Origin: Thiorhodovibrio sp.
GTDB taxonomy: Bacteria; Pseudomonadota; Gammaproteobacteria; Chromatiales; Chromatiaceae
DNA: 17,795 bases
Assembly: GCA_007128075.1 (NCBI GenBank)
Contig: SKYD01000254.1
Location: 1-17,795 of the forward strand
Direction of reading: 5' to 3'
Numbering within the stretch: position 1 is the first letter of the stretch; each line of letters begins with the position of its first letter. Made by a program: the position numbers and the translations under genes. Below are positions 6,931-15,346 of the stretch, in pieces. The notes under the pieces were generated by a model, which did not search any database, was not told the DNA's origin, and saw only the letters and a program-made list of their open reading frames with translations.

Positions 6931-7427
6931 GCAGCTTAGAGCAGGCACTGGAATGGCGACGCAACGCAGATTTAGAGATTGTCAATGTTGACGAGGCGAC
7001 CACCAAGCTGGTGGTGGTGGAGATCAGCGGTCAGCAGTTTGCATTCCGTGGCGAGCACATCAGCGAGATTCTAGGCGCAGTGCAGGTGTATTTTTTACCA
7101 GGTGCGTCTGCTGCCCTCGAAGGGGTGATGAGTGTCCGTGGTGACATCGAATCGGTGTTGGCGACGCATGTGCTGTTGCAATTGCCACCGCCGAAGGCTG
7201 GTCTGTCGGAGGGTATGGTGTTGATGGCGCACAGTGCCACCATGCGCAGCGGTTTGCGGATCGATCAAGTGCTCGATGTGCTTGATCTTCCCAATAGTTT
7301 GCTGCAAGAGGCGGGAGAAACCCTGCCGCACAATCTGCGGGCGATGGTGCGCACCCTGGTGCGGTTGCAAGATACCCCAGTGGCGGTGTTAGAGACCGAG
7401 CCGCTGTTTGCCGCCTATTTGCAGTAG
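6927..7427 (+). CDS. CheW-like coupling protein
   Basis: 166 residues starting with GTG at 6927, overlapping the receiver gene by four bases. It reads as one CheW SH3-like domain: LVVVEISGQQFAFRGEHISEIL (about residues 28-49) is the first half. FLPGASAALEGVMSVRGDIESVL is the central loop, where most CheW proteins have 'G..N.RG.I.PV'. MRSGLRIDQVLDVLDLP is the second half. CheW links receptors to the CheA kinase at the inner membrane. No cheA or receptor gene is visible here. The last 13 bases overlap the end of the convergent - strand kinase gene. Confidence 0.85.
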   Translation: MSSLEQALEWRRNADLEIVNVDEATTKLVVVEISGQQFAFRGEHISEILGAVQVYFLPGASAALEGVMSVRGDIESVLATHVLLQLPPPKAGLSEGMVLMAHSATMRSGLRIDQVLDVLDLPNSLLQEAGETLPHNLRAMVRTLVRLQDTPVAVLETEPLFAAYLQ

Positions 7428-9424
7428 CGACTTGATTCAGCCATCAGCCGATTGATCCGCTCTGCTAAATTGTCAAACGACACTGGTTTGGCAAGATAAT
7501 CATTCATTCCGCAGGCGATGCAGCGTTCAGGATCGCCACGAATGGCATGGGCGGTGAGTGCGATGATGGGAATGGCGGCGGGCAGGTCGGCGGTTTTGTT
7601 GGCGCGGATGATCCGCGTGGCTTCAATGCCATCCAGTTGCGGCATTTCGACATCCATCAAAATCAGATCAAATGGCACTTTTCGCAACCGTTCTAACACC
7701 TTATTCCCGTCACTGACCACCTCCACCTGATGCCCAAGTTTGATCAAAATGCGGCGGATCAGCACCTGATTGGTGGGTTGATCCTCAGCGACCAGGATGC
7801 GCCAACTGGGGGCTAACAGATCGTGCTGATCGGACACCACCAAGCTCGGTTGGGTGGTCGAGTTGCAAGATTCACGGCTATGCACTGGCAGATAAATGTA
7901 CATTTGTGAACCTTCGTTGACGACGCTCTCAGCCTCAATCGAGCCACCCATCAGATCAAGCAGCCGCTTGACGATGGTTAGCCCCAGGCCGCAGCCCTGA
8001 AAGCGGCGGGTGGTGCTCTCATCAACCTGGGTGAAGGGGGCAAAAATCTGTTCGAGTTGTTCGGCGGCAATGCCGATGCCGGTGTCACTGACACACAGAC
8101 AAATTTGCCATTGAGTTGCCGATTGCTGTTTTCCTGTGACAGAGACCTCGATGCGACCCGAGGAGGTAAATTTGATGGCGTTACTGAGCAGATTAAGCAT
8201 AATTTGCCGCATTCGCCCAACATCAGCACAGAGCAAATCGGGGAGTTCGGGGGTGATGTGCCAGTTAAGATGCAGCCCCTGTTTGCGCGCCTGGCCATAA
8301 AATACCCGCGTTGAGGTGCTGATAAATTCATGCAAAGAAAATTCGCTCTCAACCAGCACCATGTCACCGGCTTCAATTTTTGACAAATCGAGCACATCGG
8401 AGAGCAATTGCAACAAAATGTTGCCAGATTCCAGCGCGGTGGCAATATAATCGCGCTGCTCATCGTCAAGCGTGGTGGTCTCCAGCAGTTGCAACATACC
8501 AAGCACGCCATTGAGCGGGGTGCGAATTTCATGGCTCATGTTGGCAAGAAATGCGGTTTTGGCACGATTGGCCGCCTCAGCGCGCAGCGCCAGCGTGTTG
8601 GAATATGCGGTGCTTTTTTCCAACATGCGGTTGGCAGAGCGCAGTGCCTCTTCGGCATTTTTGTGTTCGGTGATGTCGCTCAGATGGCCATACCACAGCA
8701 TGCTGCCATCCTCGGCATAGCGCGAAGATTGCACACGCGCCGTTCCGCGCAGCCAGCGCACACCCTTGCGCGGCAGATTGACCCGAAAATCTTCCGTCCA
8801 CAGATTAAGATTAACAAATGAATTGGCAATCGACTGCCGCACCCTCACCGCATCATCGGGATGAATCAGCCGCAGCGCGACCTCGCCATCGCTTTTCACC
8901 GCCGCTGGCGACAGCTCAAGCAGCTCATGGATCGCCTCACTGGCAAACGGAAAACAGCTCCGCCCATCGGGAAAATACTGATATTGATAAATCATCCCCG
9001 GCACTTGGCGTGATAATTTATCCAACAAACTCGCGCTGGCATCGAGATGATCTTCCCAGTGTTTGCGCTTGGTGATATCCGCCAACATGCTCAACACATA
9101 TTCTTGACCATCAAACACCACCAGACTGGCAGACAACAGCCCTTCAATCAGCCGCCCGTCGCTGGCACGGAGCTGGAGATCAAAATCACGAATCATGGAA
9201 TTGCGGCGCAGATCTGCGCTGATCTGGGTCTCGATGTCTGGCTGCACAAAAAGTGCCAGCTCCTCGGCAGTTTTGCCGATGACCTGATCGCGTTGATAGC
9301 CTAAAGTATTGAGAAAACGCTCGTTGACTTCAACAAAACAGCGTTGGGGGAGGCTTGATAGTGTCATCAACATTGGGCCGTTGCGAAACAAAAACGCAAA
9401 CAGCGGATTGTTGTCTTGATCCAA
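7415..9424 (-). CDS. Soluble hybrid sensor histidine kinase (PAS-PAS-HisKA-HATPase-REC)
   Basis: 669 residues from a TTG at 9424-9422, chosen because GGGAGG sits nine bases before it. A GTG at 9469 would add 15 residues but has no ribosome site. Numbering from 9469: PAS 1 about 20-140 (ends LADITKRK), PAS 2 about 150-275 (SEAIHELLELSP to LSDITEHK), coiled coil, HisKA with H313 in ANMSHEIRTPLNGVLGM, ATPase N-box (LLSNAIKFT), DTGIGI and a slightly unusual glycine box QGCGLGL, then a receiver with phosphoacceptor D606 in ILMDVEMPQLDG and K in LAKPVS. There is no membrane segment, so it is likely a cytoplasmic sensor, perhaps of redox or a ligand bound to PAS. It lacks an HPT domain, so it must pass phosphate to a separate HPT protein or act internally. 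It converges on the CheW-like gene with a 13-base overlap. Confidence 0.9.
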   Translation of the reverse strand: MDQDNNPLFAFLFRNGPMLMTLSSLPQRCFVEVNERFLNTLGYQRDQVIGKTAEELALFVQPDIETQISADLRRNSMIRDFDLQLRASDGRLIEGLLSASLVVFDGQEYVLSMLADITKRKHWEDHLDASASLLDKLSRQVPGMIYQYQYFPDGRSCFPFASEAIHELLELSPAAVKSDGEVALRLIHPDDAVRVRQSIANSFVNLNLWTEDFRVNLPRKGVRWLRGTARVQSSRYAEDGSMLWYGHLSDITEHKNAEEALRSANRMLEKSTAYSNTLALRAEAANRAKTAFLANMSHEIRTPLNGVLGMLQLLETTTLDDEQRDYIATALESGNILLQLLSDVLDLSKIEAGDMVLVESEFSLHEFISTSTRVFYGQARKQGLHLNWHITPELPDLLCADVGRMRQIMLNLLSNAIKFTSSGRIEVSVTGKQQSATQWQICLCVSDTGIGIAAEQLEQIFAPFTQVDESTTRRFQGCGLGLTIVKRLLDLMGGSIEAESVVNEGSQMYIYLPVHSRESCNSTTQPSLVVSDQHDLLAPSWRILVAEDQPTNQVLIRRILIKLGHQVEVVSDGNKVLERLRKVPFDLILMDVEMPQLDGIEATRIIRANKTADLPAAIPIIALTAHAIRGDPERCIACGMNDYLAKPVSFDNLAERINRLMAESSRYCK

Positions 9425-9439
9425 CTTGCGATTCCTCCC
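9422..9439 (-). promoter_or_regulatory. Ribosome binding site deciding a TTG start for the PAS-PAS kinase
   Basis: On the - strand the bases read GGGAGG, nine other bases, then TTG. This is the best ribosome site near the 5' end of the gene and favours the TTG at 9424 over the upstream GTG at 9469. Confidence 0.55.
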
Positions 9440-9469
9440 ATCCGTTATTGTGCAAGACCAGCAATTCAC

Positions 9470-9631
9470 TTATAGCTAATAAGGTTATTCGCTAATAATG
9501 CACTGTTTGCGGATTTTAGGCAAGTGTGCGAGTTAAATCACTTTTTGTTTACTGACCTCAGTCAATCGGGAACCCCTCCGACGGTTGAATGTCTGGAAAA
9601 CTAGAGCAAATCGTGATATTTCAATGTTGAA
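9470..9631. promoter_or_regulatory. Divergent intergenic region between the PAS-PAS kinase and the HhH-GPD glycosylase
   Basis: 162 bases serving both directions. It holds a short inverted repeat ACTGA-CC-TCAGT at 9551-9562 and a motif at 9589-9611 that recurs upstream of the last kinase (15380-15401). A second inverted repeat, ATTTCAA-TG-TTGAAAT, lies at 9618-9633 and reaches into the ATG at 9632. No convincing sigma-70 promoter with normal spacing was found on either strand. Confidence 0.35.
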
Positions 9632-9633
9632 AT
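9618..9633. promoter_or_regulatory. Inverted repeat overlapping the glycosylase start codon
   Basis: ATTTCAA and TTGAAAT are perfect 7-base arms around TG. The right arm includes the first two bases of the ATG at 9632. It could be an operator for a small dimeric repressor; a hairpin with a 2-base loop is less plausible. Confidence 0.3.
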
Positions 9634-10351
9634 GACTTTACAATTTGATGTCAACACCGTGACCACCGCGTTTGACACCTTGGCCTCTGCCTATCAACTG
9701 CCAGAGGTTTGGTGGCCGGCCGATGATCCATTTGAGATCATGCTTGGTGCAATTTTAACCCAAAATACAACCTGGTCACGAGTCCAGACCGCACTTGCAG
9801 CACTACGAGAACATGGCCCGCTGACCGCTGCAGCACTGCTGGCACTCGATCCGGCGACAATCGCCACCTGTTTGCGCCCAACCGGCTACTATAACCAGAA
9901 AACCCAGCGACTTCGTGATTTTTGTCAGCATGATTTGGAGATGGGCGGGACGGCTGGCTGGATGGCACTGACCACCCCAAAGTTACGCCAGCGGCTGTTG
10001 TCGATTCGCGGCATTGGGCACGAAACTGCTGACGACATCTTGCTTTATGCCTGTGATCGACCCGTGTTTGTCGTCGATGCTTACACTCGACGGCTCGCCA
10101 CTCGACTCGGCTGGCTGCCTTCAGCGCCCTTGCCCTATGACACCGTGCGCTTGGCTTTTGAAGCGGTGCGCCCGCATGATTTCAACAGCTTGCGCCGTGA
10201 TCACGCGCTGATTATCCACCACGGACAGCAACACTGCCGCCCCCGCCCGCGTTGTGATGGCTGTCCTTTGCTAGCGGAATGTGTGAATCATCCTGAATCA
10301 GCCCAATCAGGCGCAGTGATTGCGCCTCCATGGCGATCACCAAACGATTGA
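9632..10351 (+). CDS. HhH-GPD DNA glycosylase, endonuclease III family, likely monofunctional (MagIII-like)
   Basis: 239 residues. The N-terminal part has PFEIMLGAILTQNTTWSRV, the typical first core helix of the endonuclease III family. The helix-hairpin-helix is LLSIRGIGHETADDILLYA, followed by VFVVDAYTRR with the catalytic aspartate D149. Where endonuclease III has its catalytic lysine, this protein has E131 (H130-E131-T). It should thus be a glycosylase without lyase activity. The pattern recalls MagIII of Helicobacter, which removes 3-methyladenine; this is from memory, not a search. A C-terminal cysteine cluster C202-x5-C208-x2-C211-x5-C217 should bind 4Fe-4S, with the first spacing one shorter than in E. 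coli endonuclease III. There is no ribosome site before the ATG, and an inverted repeat covers the start. The 3' end overlaps the convergent ExbB-type gene by 140 bases. Confidence 0.87.
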   Translation: MTLQFDVNTVTTAFDTLASAYQLPEVWWPADDPFEIMLGAILTQNTTWSRVQTALAALREHGPLTAAALLALDPATIATCLRPTGYYNQKTQRLRDFCQHDLEMGGTAGWMALTTPKLRQRLLSIRGIGHETADDILLYACDRPVFVVDAYTRRLATRLGWLPSAPLPYDTVRLAFEAVRPHDFNSLRRDHALIIHHGQQHCRPRPRCDGCPLLAECVNHPESAQSGAVIAPPWRSPND

Positions 10352-10886
10352 CACGCCCGCTAAAATAACGCTGAAACAGCAATGCTGGAATTGCCACCGA
10401 CAGCCCCGCTGCTGTGGTAATCAGTGCCTTGGCAATGCCACTGGCAAGAACCTGCGGATTGCCAACGCCGGATTCGACAATCACTGCAAACACCTCGATC
10501 ATCCCCAGCACGGTGCCGAGCAAGCCAAGCAACGGAGCCACCGAGGCGATGGTGCTCAATGCACCCAGATAACGCTCCATCTCGGCCACCACCTGTCGTC
10601 CAGTATCCTCAATGCTTTCTTTCATTATCTCCCGAGAATGATGACGGTTGGTCAGCCCAGCCGCCAGCATCCGCCCCAGTGCCGAGCCATGGCGCAGCGC
10701 GTCAATACGATTTGTGGTTAGTTGCTGATTTTGGTATAAATGGCAAACATGGCTCACCAAATCATCTGGCATGATCGCGCCGGTACGCAGTGACCATAGC
10801 CGTTCCAATACAATCGCTGTTACCATGATTGAGCAGATAAGAATCGGCAGCATCAGCCAACCACCACTTTGGATTAGATCCACCAT
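10212..10886 (-). CDS. MotA/TolQ/ExbB proton-channel family protein (orphan)
   Basis: 224 residues from the ATG at 10886-10884. An in-frame ATG at 10907 is also possible, but AGGG sits 8-9 bases before the later one. Its product, MVDLIQSGGWLMLPILICS, also matches the usual ExbB-like N-terminus. Three membrane segments follow the family pattern: GGWLMLPILICSIMVTAIVLE, then LSTIASVAPLLGLLGTVLGMI and LITTAAGLSVAIPALLF, separated by a cytoplasmic loop with a KESIEDTGRQVVAEMERYL helix. Such proteins form the pentameric channel that, with an ExbD/TolR dimer, converts proton flow into work on TonB, TolA or similar. No exbD/tolR gene lies on either side, so the partner must be elsewhere. The C-terminal 46 codons lie antisense to the glycosylase gene, including its iron-sulfur cysteines. 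Confidence 0.87.
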   Translation of the reverse strand: MVDLIQSGGWLMLPILICSIMVTAIVLERLWSLRTGAIMPDDLVSHVCHLYQNQQLTTNRIDALRHGSALGRMLAAGLTNRHHSREIMKESIEDTGRQVVAEMERYLGALSTIASVAPLLGLLGTVLGMIEVFAVIVESGVGNPQVLASGIAKALITTAAGLSVAIPALLFQRYFSGRVNRLVIAMEAQSLRLIGLIQDDSHIPLAKDSHHNAGGGGSVAVRGG

Positions 10887-10987
10887 GTCGTCGCCCTGTT
10901 CAAACATTTACCAACCAAAAAAACAGCCTGCAGTTTAACCCAACTGCTGTTGTTTTGACCGGGCTTTATATAGAGGTCAATTTTTTC
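10887..10987. promoter_or_regulatory. Divergent promoter region between the ExbB-type gene and the large hybrid kinase
   Basis: About 100 bases with starts on both sides. On the + strand TATATA at 10968-10973 could be a -10 element, and AGAGG at 10972-10976 is a ribosome site about 11 bases before the GTG at 10988. No -35 at standard spacing could be identified. Confidence 0.3.
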
Positions 10988-13900
10988 GTGAATGATCTAA
11001 TTGTCGCGTCGCCTACATCGGCTGTCCCCAATGTATTTTATTCGCTGCGCACCCGCTTAACGCTGGTGCTGTGGCTGGCATCGCTGGCGTTTTTTATCGG
11101 CATCAGCGTCTATCTTGGCAATCAGGTTACCAAACAGACAATTGAGAACAAAGGGCAGTTGTTTTTACAGATCGCCGATATGATGGCCACCCAACTTGAC
11201 CGCGATGTGCAGAGCCATACTGTCGATGTCAGTTTGTTTTCGCGGCTGATCAAACTGCGCGATCCACAGGCCTCCACAGAAGAAAAACAAGCCCTGCTCA
11301 ATGAGCTGGCGGAGCACTATCCAACGCTGGCGTGGATTGGCTTGATCGGCCCCTCAGGCACCATCAAGATTGCACGCGATGGCTTGCTGGAAGGTGTCAA
11401 TGTTGCCGAGCGCGACTATTTTATCGCGGGCATCAGTGGCGAGCCATTCGTGGGCGATGTCCACGATGCCAAGCTGCTGGCTAATTTGCTGCCGCCACCG
11501 CAATATGGCCCATTGCCACTGCGTTTTGTTGATGTCATACACCCGGTTTATGACTTAGAAGACGATCAGATCGTCGGCGTATTGGCAGCACACCTAAGCT
11601 GGGACTGGGCAAGCCAGGTGCGTGACAATGTGCTCAAACCGCTCATCGATACCGAGGGGCTTGAGGTGATCTTGTTCAACGAAGACGATCAGCCGCTGCT
11701 TGGCCCCGACGACATTTTGCTCGGAGAGCGCAGCGCCAGCCCACCACTTCCCGACTGCAAGGTTCATGCTGGCATTTGCGGCTATGGGCTCACCCAAGCC
11801 GAGGATGGAACCCGTTATCTCACTGCGCATGTCATCAGCAGCGGCTATGCCGATTATTCGGGACTCGGCTGGCAGATTGTGGTGCGGCAGGATGTTGCGG
11901 TGGCACTGGCACAGGCACACACCATCAAGCAGATTTTGTACTTCGCCGGCGGGGTTTTCTTCTTATTTTTTGGCTGGCTGATCTGGTTTTTGACAGGACA
12001 ACTCACCCGCCCGCTGTGTCGAATTGCTCGGGCAGCGCGGCGCATCGACGCTGGTGAATTTAATGTCACGCTGCAGCCCCTGCCCAAGCGCGGCGAGGTG
12101 GCAGAGCTTGGCCATGCGTTAAGCCATCTGCTGTTTACCTTAAATGCCCAACAGCAGGCACTGATCAATGCCAACGAGGAACTCGAACAGCGGGTGATGC
12201 TGCGCACCAAGGAGCTGACCACCAGCCAACAAAATGTCCAACGGATTTTGCGCTCGATGCAAGATGGGTTGATCCAAACCGATGCACAGGGGCGGATTCT
12301 CATGGTCAATGAGGCGGTGGTGAAGATTTTTGGCTATCCTGAACAGGCACTGATTGGCGGCAACATCAGCCGCTTGATTGCCGACTTTTTTCATGCCGTT
12401 CGCCATCCCACCGCGCCGCCGGACGACCTTTTGCATCACAGCACGCTGCTTGATAACCGCCGCGAGGTCACTGGCCAACGCAAAAATGGCAGACCGTTCC
12501 CGCTGGAGCTGTCCATCGTCACCCTCTCTGACGATGACCATGGCGATACCATTATCGCTGTGTTGCGTGATATTTCAGCGCGCCGCCAGGAAGAGCGCGC
12601 CTTTACTGAGAGCAACCGCGTGCTCCAGGACATCGCCTCGGGCAAGGAACTCAATGCGGTGCTGGCGAGTATTGTCGAGATGGCGGAGCTATTCGTGCCC
12701 GGGACACTGGGCTGTATTTTGCTCGTCGATCACCAAGCACAGTGTTTGCGCCATGGTGCCGCGCCCCATCTGCCCGAGGATTACAACCAAGCCATCGATG
12801 GCTTGGTCTATGGGGTCGGGGTTGGCTCTTGTGGCACGGCGGTTGCCACTGGTAAAACAGTGATTGTTGAGAATGTTGCCACCCATCCCTATTGGGCAGC
12901 ATTTCGTGAAGCGACGGCAGCGGCGGGTTTGGGCGCGTGCTGGTCAATTCCCGTCAAGGATGCCGATGATCAAGTCGTCGCCGTCATGGCACTGTATTAT
13001 CCAGTGCCGAAACGCCCCACCGAGATGGAACTCAATCGGCTGGATCTGGCGACCCGGGTGATTGCCATTGCTTTGCAACGCCACCAGCACGATCAAGCGC
13101 TGAATACCGCCATCGCCACTGCTCAGGCGGCGAACCATGCCAAGGGCGCGTTTTTAGCCAACATGAGCCACGAGATCCGCACCCCGATGAATGCCATCAT
13201 CGGCTTTTCGCAGTTGTGCCTGCAAACTTCGCTAGGTCACACCCAGCGTGATTATATTAACAAAGTCCTGGTAGCGGCTAATTCACTGCTGAATATCATC
13301 AATGACATTCTCGATTTTTCAAAAATCGATGCCAACTGTCTTCAAATCGAACACGAGCCATTTGAACTTGAGGAGGTGCTTGGCAAGCTCGCCACCCTAA
13401 CGGCGATCAAGGCCGAGGATAAGGGGCTGGAGATGGTCATCGACACCAGTCTCGATGTGCCACCGCATCTGATTGGCGATGCGCTGCGGCTGGGTCAGGT
13501 GTTGCTCAATCTGGTGGTCAATGCGATTAAGTTCACCATGCGCGGCGAGGTGCATGTCAGTGTCGAATGCCGCGAAGACACTGCCGAAGACTGTGTGCTG
13601 GAGTTCAAGGTTCGCGACACCGGCATTGGGCTGAGCGATGAGCAGATCACCCACTTATTTCAGCCCTTTAGCCAGGCGGATACCTCGACCACCCGCCGTT
13701 TTGGCGGCACTGGACTGGGGCTGACGATCAGCCGCCGCCTGGTGCAGATGATGGACGGCGACATCAAGCTCACCAGCACCCCTGATGTCGGTTCTGAATT
13801 TTCATTTACTGCCCATTTTGGCAAGCCCGCCGAACAGCCACGGCGTTTTGATCTGCCGCTGCCTGATCTGCGCCAGCTTCGGGTGTTGGTGGTTGATGAC

Positions 13901-15346
13901 AACGAGCGCACCCTGGAGATTTTGGCGCGCTATCTTGAATCCTTCGGTTTTCAGGTACAAGCCACCGCCGACCCGCACACTGCCCTGCGGTTGCTGGACA
14001 TATCGCCTTACGATCTGTTGATTACCGACTGGAAAATGCCAGGGATGGATGGCATCGAATTGGCAAGCAGGGCGCGCAAGATGACGCATCTTAAACCCGC
14101 GCCGAAAATTTTGCTGATTTCATCGTTCGGAGCCTCAGAGGTGCGGCGCCATCTCCACGATCAGGTCGTCGATGACATCCTCCCCAAACCCTTCCTGCCG
14201 AGCGCGGTGTTTGATGCCATTGTCGGCATCTTTTCCAGCAATCACCGCCCGCCAGAGCCGGTGGTCAGCAAGTCAGCCCAACAGGAGCCCGTGCTGCACG
14301 GCCGCAAAATTTTGCTGGTGGAAGACAACGCCATCAATCAGCAGCTAGGCCAGGTGCTGCTGCAACAGCGCGGTGCTCAGGTCACCATTGCCAATGACGG
14401 CCAAGAATGTCTGGACTGGCTTGAAAAAGCCACCTTTGATGCAGTGTTGATGGATATGCAGATGCCGGTGATGGATGGACTGGAAGCCACCCGTGCGATT
14501 CGCCAGCAGCCGCGCTTTCGTGACCTTCCAATTATCGCCATGACCGCCAATGCCCTGGTGGGGGATCGTGAACGCTGCATTGTCAGCGGGATGAATGATT
14601 ATGTCGCCAAGCCCATTGATCCCGAACAGCTATGTGCGGTGCTGGAGCGACAGTTGCAGTCTGCTGATGCCCTAACCAATGCGCCGCAGTCGCCCACGCC
14701 CGCGCAATCGCCACCGGCTGCCAATCCGGAGCTGCCAGAGCTGCCCGGGCTTGACAGCGCCCGCGCCTTGCAGCGCATGGGCGACAATCCCAAGCTCTAT
14801 TTAGAGATTGTGTTCAACAGCCGCGAGCATTTCAGCACTGAACTCAGCGCGTTGCAGGCGATCTTGGACGAATCAGAGCAACAGACCACTGCTCGGCTCC
14901 ATGCTCATACCATTAAAGGGCTGGCGGGCAACATTGGTGCCCAAACCTTGTTTGAGCGGGCGCGGGCACTCGAACAGGCAATCAGCACTGCCCAGCCACT
15001 CGATGAGCGGCGCCAACTATTGCAGCATGTGGCAACCGAGATTGCACAGCTCAACGCCACCATTGACCAAGCCCAAGCGCAGCGGCAGACCAACAATCAA
15101 GAGGCCCCCACTGCGGCATCAGTTAGCCCACAAACTCAGCGTGAAAATTTTTTCGCCGCCAAGGAGTTGCTACAAAACTTTGATTCCCAATCCCGTGAGG
15201 CAGTGAATAAGCTGTGCTCTGACCTCATCGGCAGTCCAGTGGAAAAGCAGGCGCGGAGGTTACTAAAAACCGTCAATGATTATGATTTCGAGGCGGGACT
15301 GGATCAGTTGCTAGAATTAGCCGCCGCACTTGGAATTGATCTTTGA
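10988..15346 (+). CDS. Membrane hybrid histidine kinase: Cache-HAMP-PAS-GAF-HisKA-HATPase-REC-REC-HPT
   Basis: 1452 residues from the GTG at 10988, chosen for the AGAGG upstream; a TTG at 10955 would add 11 residues. Order: membrane helix about 24-43, periplasmic double-Cache-like sensor about 50-310, membrane helix about 316-337, HAMP 338-388, coiled coil, PAS about 419-535, GAF about 546-700 (SCGTAVATG), HisKA with H728 in ANMSHEIRTPMNAIIGF, and ATPase (NAIKFT, DTGIGL, GGTGLGL). Then come receiver 1 with D1014 (ITDWKMPGMDG), receiver 2 with D1156 (LMDMQMPVMDG), HPT with H1307 in HTIKGLAGNIGA, and a helical tail like that of BarA-type kinases. It is a complete His-Asp-His phosphorelay in one inner-membrane protein, sensing a small molecule outside plus cytoplasmic signals. 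The final response regulator is not in the window. Its second half is duplicated in the next gene. Confidence 0.93.
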   Translation: MNDLIVASPTSAVPNVFYSLRTRLTLVLWLASLAFFIGISVYLGNQVTKQTIENKGQLFLQIADMMATQLDRDVQSHTVDVSLFSRLIKLRDPQASTEEKQALLNELAEHYPTLAWIGLIGPSGTIKIARDGLLEGVNVAERDYFIAGISGEPFVGDVHDAKLLANLLPPPQYGPLPLRFVDVIHPVYDLEDDQIVGVLAAHLSWDWASQVRDNVLKPLIDTEGLEVILFNEDDQPLLGPDDILLGERSASPPLPDCKVHAGICGYGLTQAEDGTRYLTAHVISSGYADYSGLGWQIVVRQDVAVALAQAHTIKQILYFAGGVFFLFFGWLIWFLTGQLTRPLCRIARAARRIDAGEFNVTLQPLPKRGEVAELGHALSHLLFTLNAQQQALINANEELEQRVMLRTKELTTSQQNVQRILRSMQDGLIQTDAQGRILMVNEAVVKIFGYPEQALIGGNISRLIADFFHAVRHPTAPPDDLLHHSTLLDNRREVTGQRKNGRPFPLELSIVTLSDDDHGDTIIAVLRDISARRQEERAFTESNRVLQDIASGKELNAVLASIVEMAELFVPGTLGCILLVDHQAQCLRHGAAPHLPEDYNQAIDGLVYGVGVGSCGTAVATGKTVIVENVATHPYWAAFREATAAAGLGACWSIPVKDADDQVVAVMALYYPVPKRPTEMELNRLDLATRVIAIALQRHQHDQALNTAIATAQAANHAKGAFLANMSHEIRTPMNAIIGFSQLCLQTSLGHTQRDYINKVLVAANSLLNIINDILDFSKIDANCLQIEHEPFELEEVLGKLATLTAIKAEDKGLEMVIDTSLDVPPHLIGDALRLGQVLLNLVVNAIKFTMRGEVHVSVECREDTAEDCVLEFKVRDTGIGLSDEQITHLFQPFSQADTSTTRRFGGTGLGLTISRRLVQMMDGDIKLTSTPDVGSEFSFTAHFGKPAEQPRRFDLPLPDLRQLRVLVVDDNERTLEILARYLESFGFQVQATADPHTALRLLDISPYDLLITDWKMPGMDGIELASRARKMTHLKPAPKILLISSFGASEVRRHLHDQVVDDILPKPFLPSAVFDAIVGIFSSNHRPPEPVVSKSAQQEPVLHGRKILLVEDNAINQQLGQVLLQQRGAQVTIANDGQECLDWLEKATFDAVLMDMQMPVMDGLEATRAIRQQPRFRDLPIIAMTANALVGDRERCIVSGMNDYVAKPIDPEQLCAVLERQLQSADALTNAPQSPTPAQSPPAANPELPELPGLDSARALQRMGDNPKLYLEIVFNSREHFSTELSALQAILDESEQQTTARLHAHTIKGLAGNIGAQTLFERARALEQAISTAQPLDERRQLLQHVATEIAQLNATIDQAQAQRQTNNQEAPTAASVSPQTQRENFFAAKELLQNFDSQSREAVNKLCSDLIGSPVEKQARRLLKTVNDYDFEAGLDQLLELAAALGIDL
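13150..14860 (+). repeat. Direct repeat, copy A (kinase HisKA-HATPase-REC-REC-HPT module)
   Basis: This stretch of the large kinase gene reappears at 16091-17795 with only small length differences (offset 2941 at the start, 2935 at the end). Identity varies along the length. The receiver 2 segment and the start of the HPT are nearly identical at the DNA level, while the inter-domain linkers differ. For example, the last roughly 110 bases of the repeat show one difference by eye. Confidence 0.85.

Noticed and set aside
8408..8821. Open frame of 137 codons on the + strand inside the PAS-PAS kinase
   Set aside because: It is antisense to well-conserved kinase motifs, with a low-complexity translation and no recognisable domain.
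9585..9619. Sigma-70 promoter formed by TTGAAT and TGATAT
   Set aside because: The spacer would be 23 bases, too long. The analogous pair near 15378-15409 is about 20 bases, so neither fits standard spacing.
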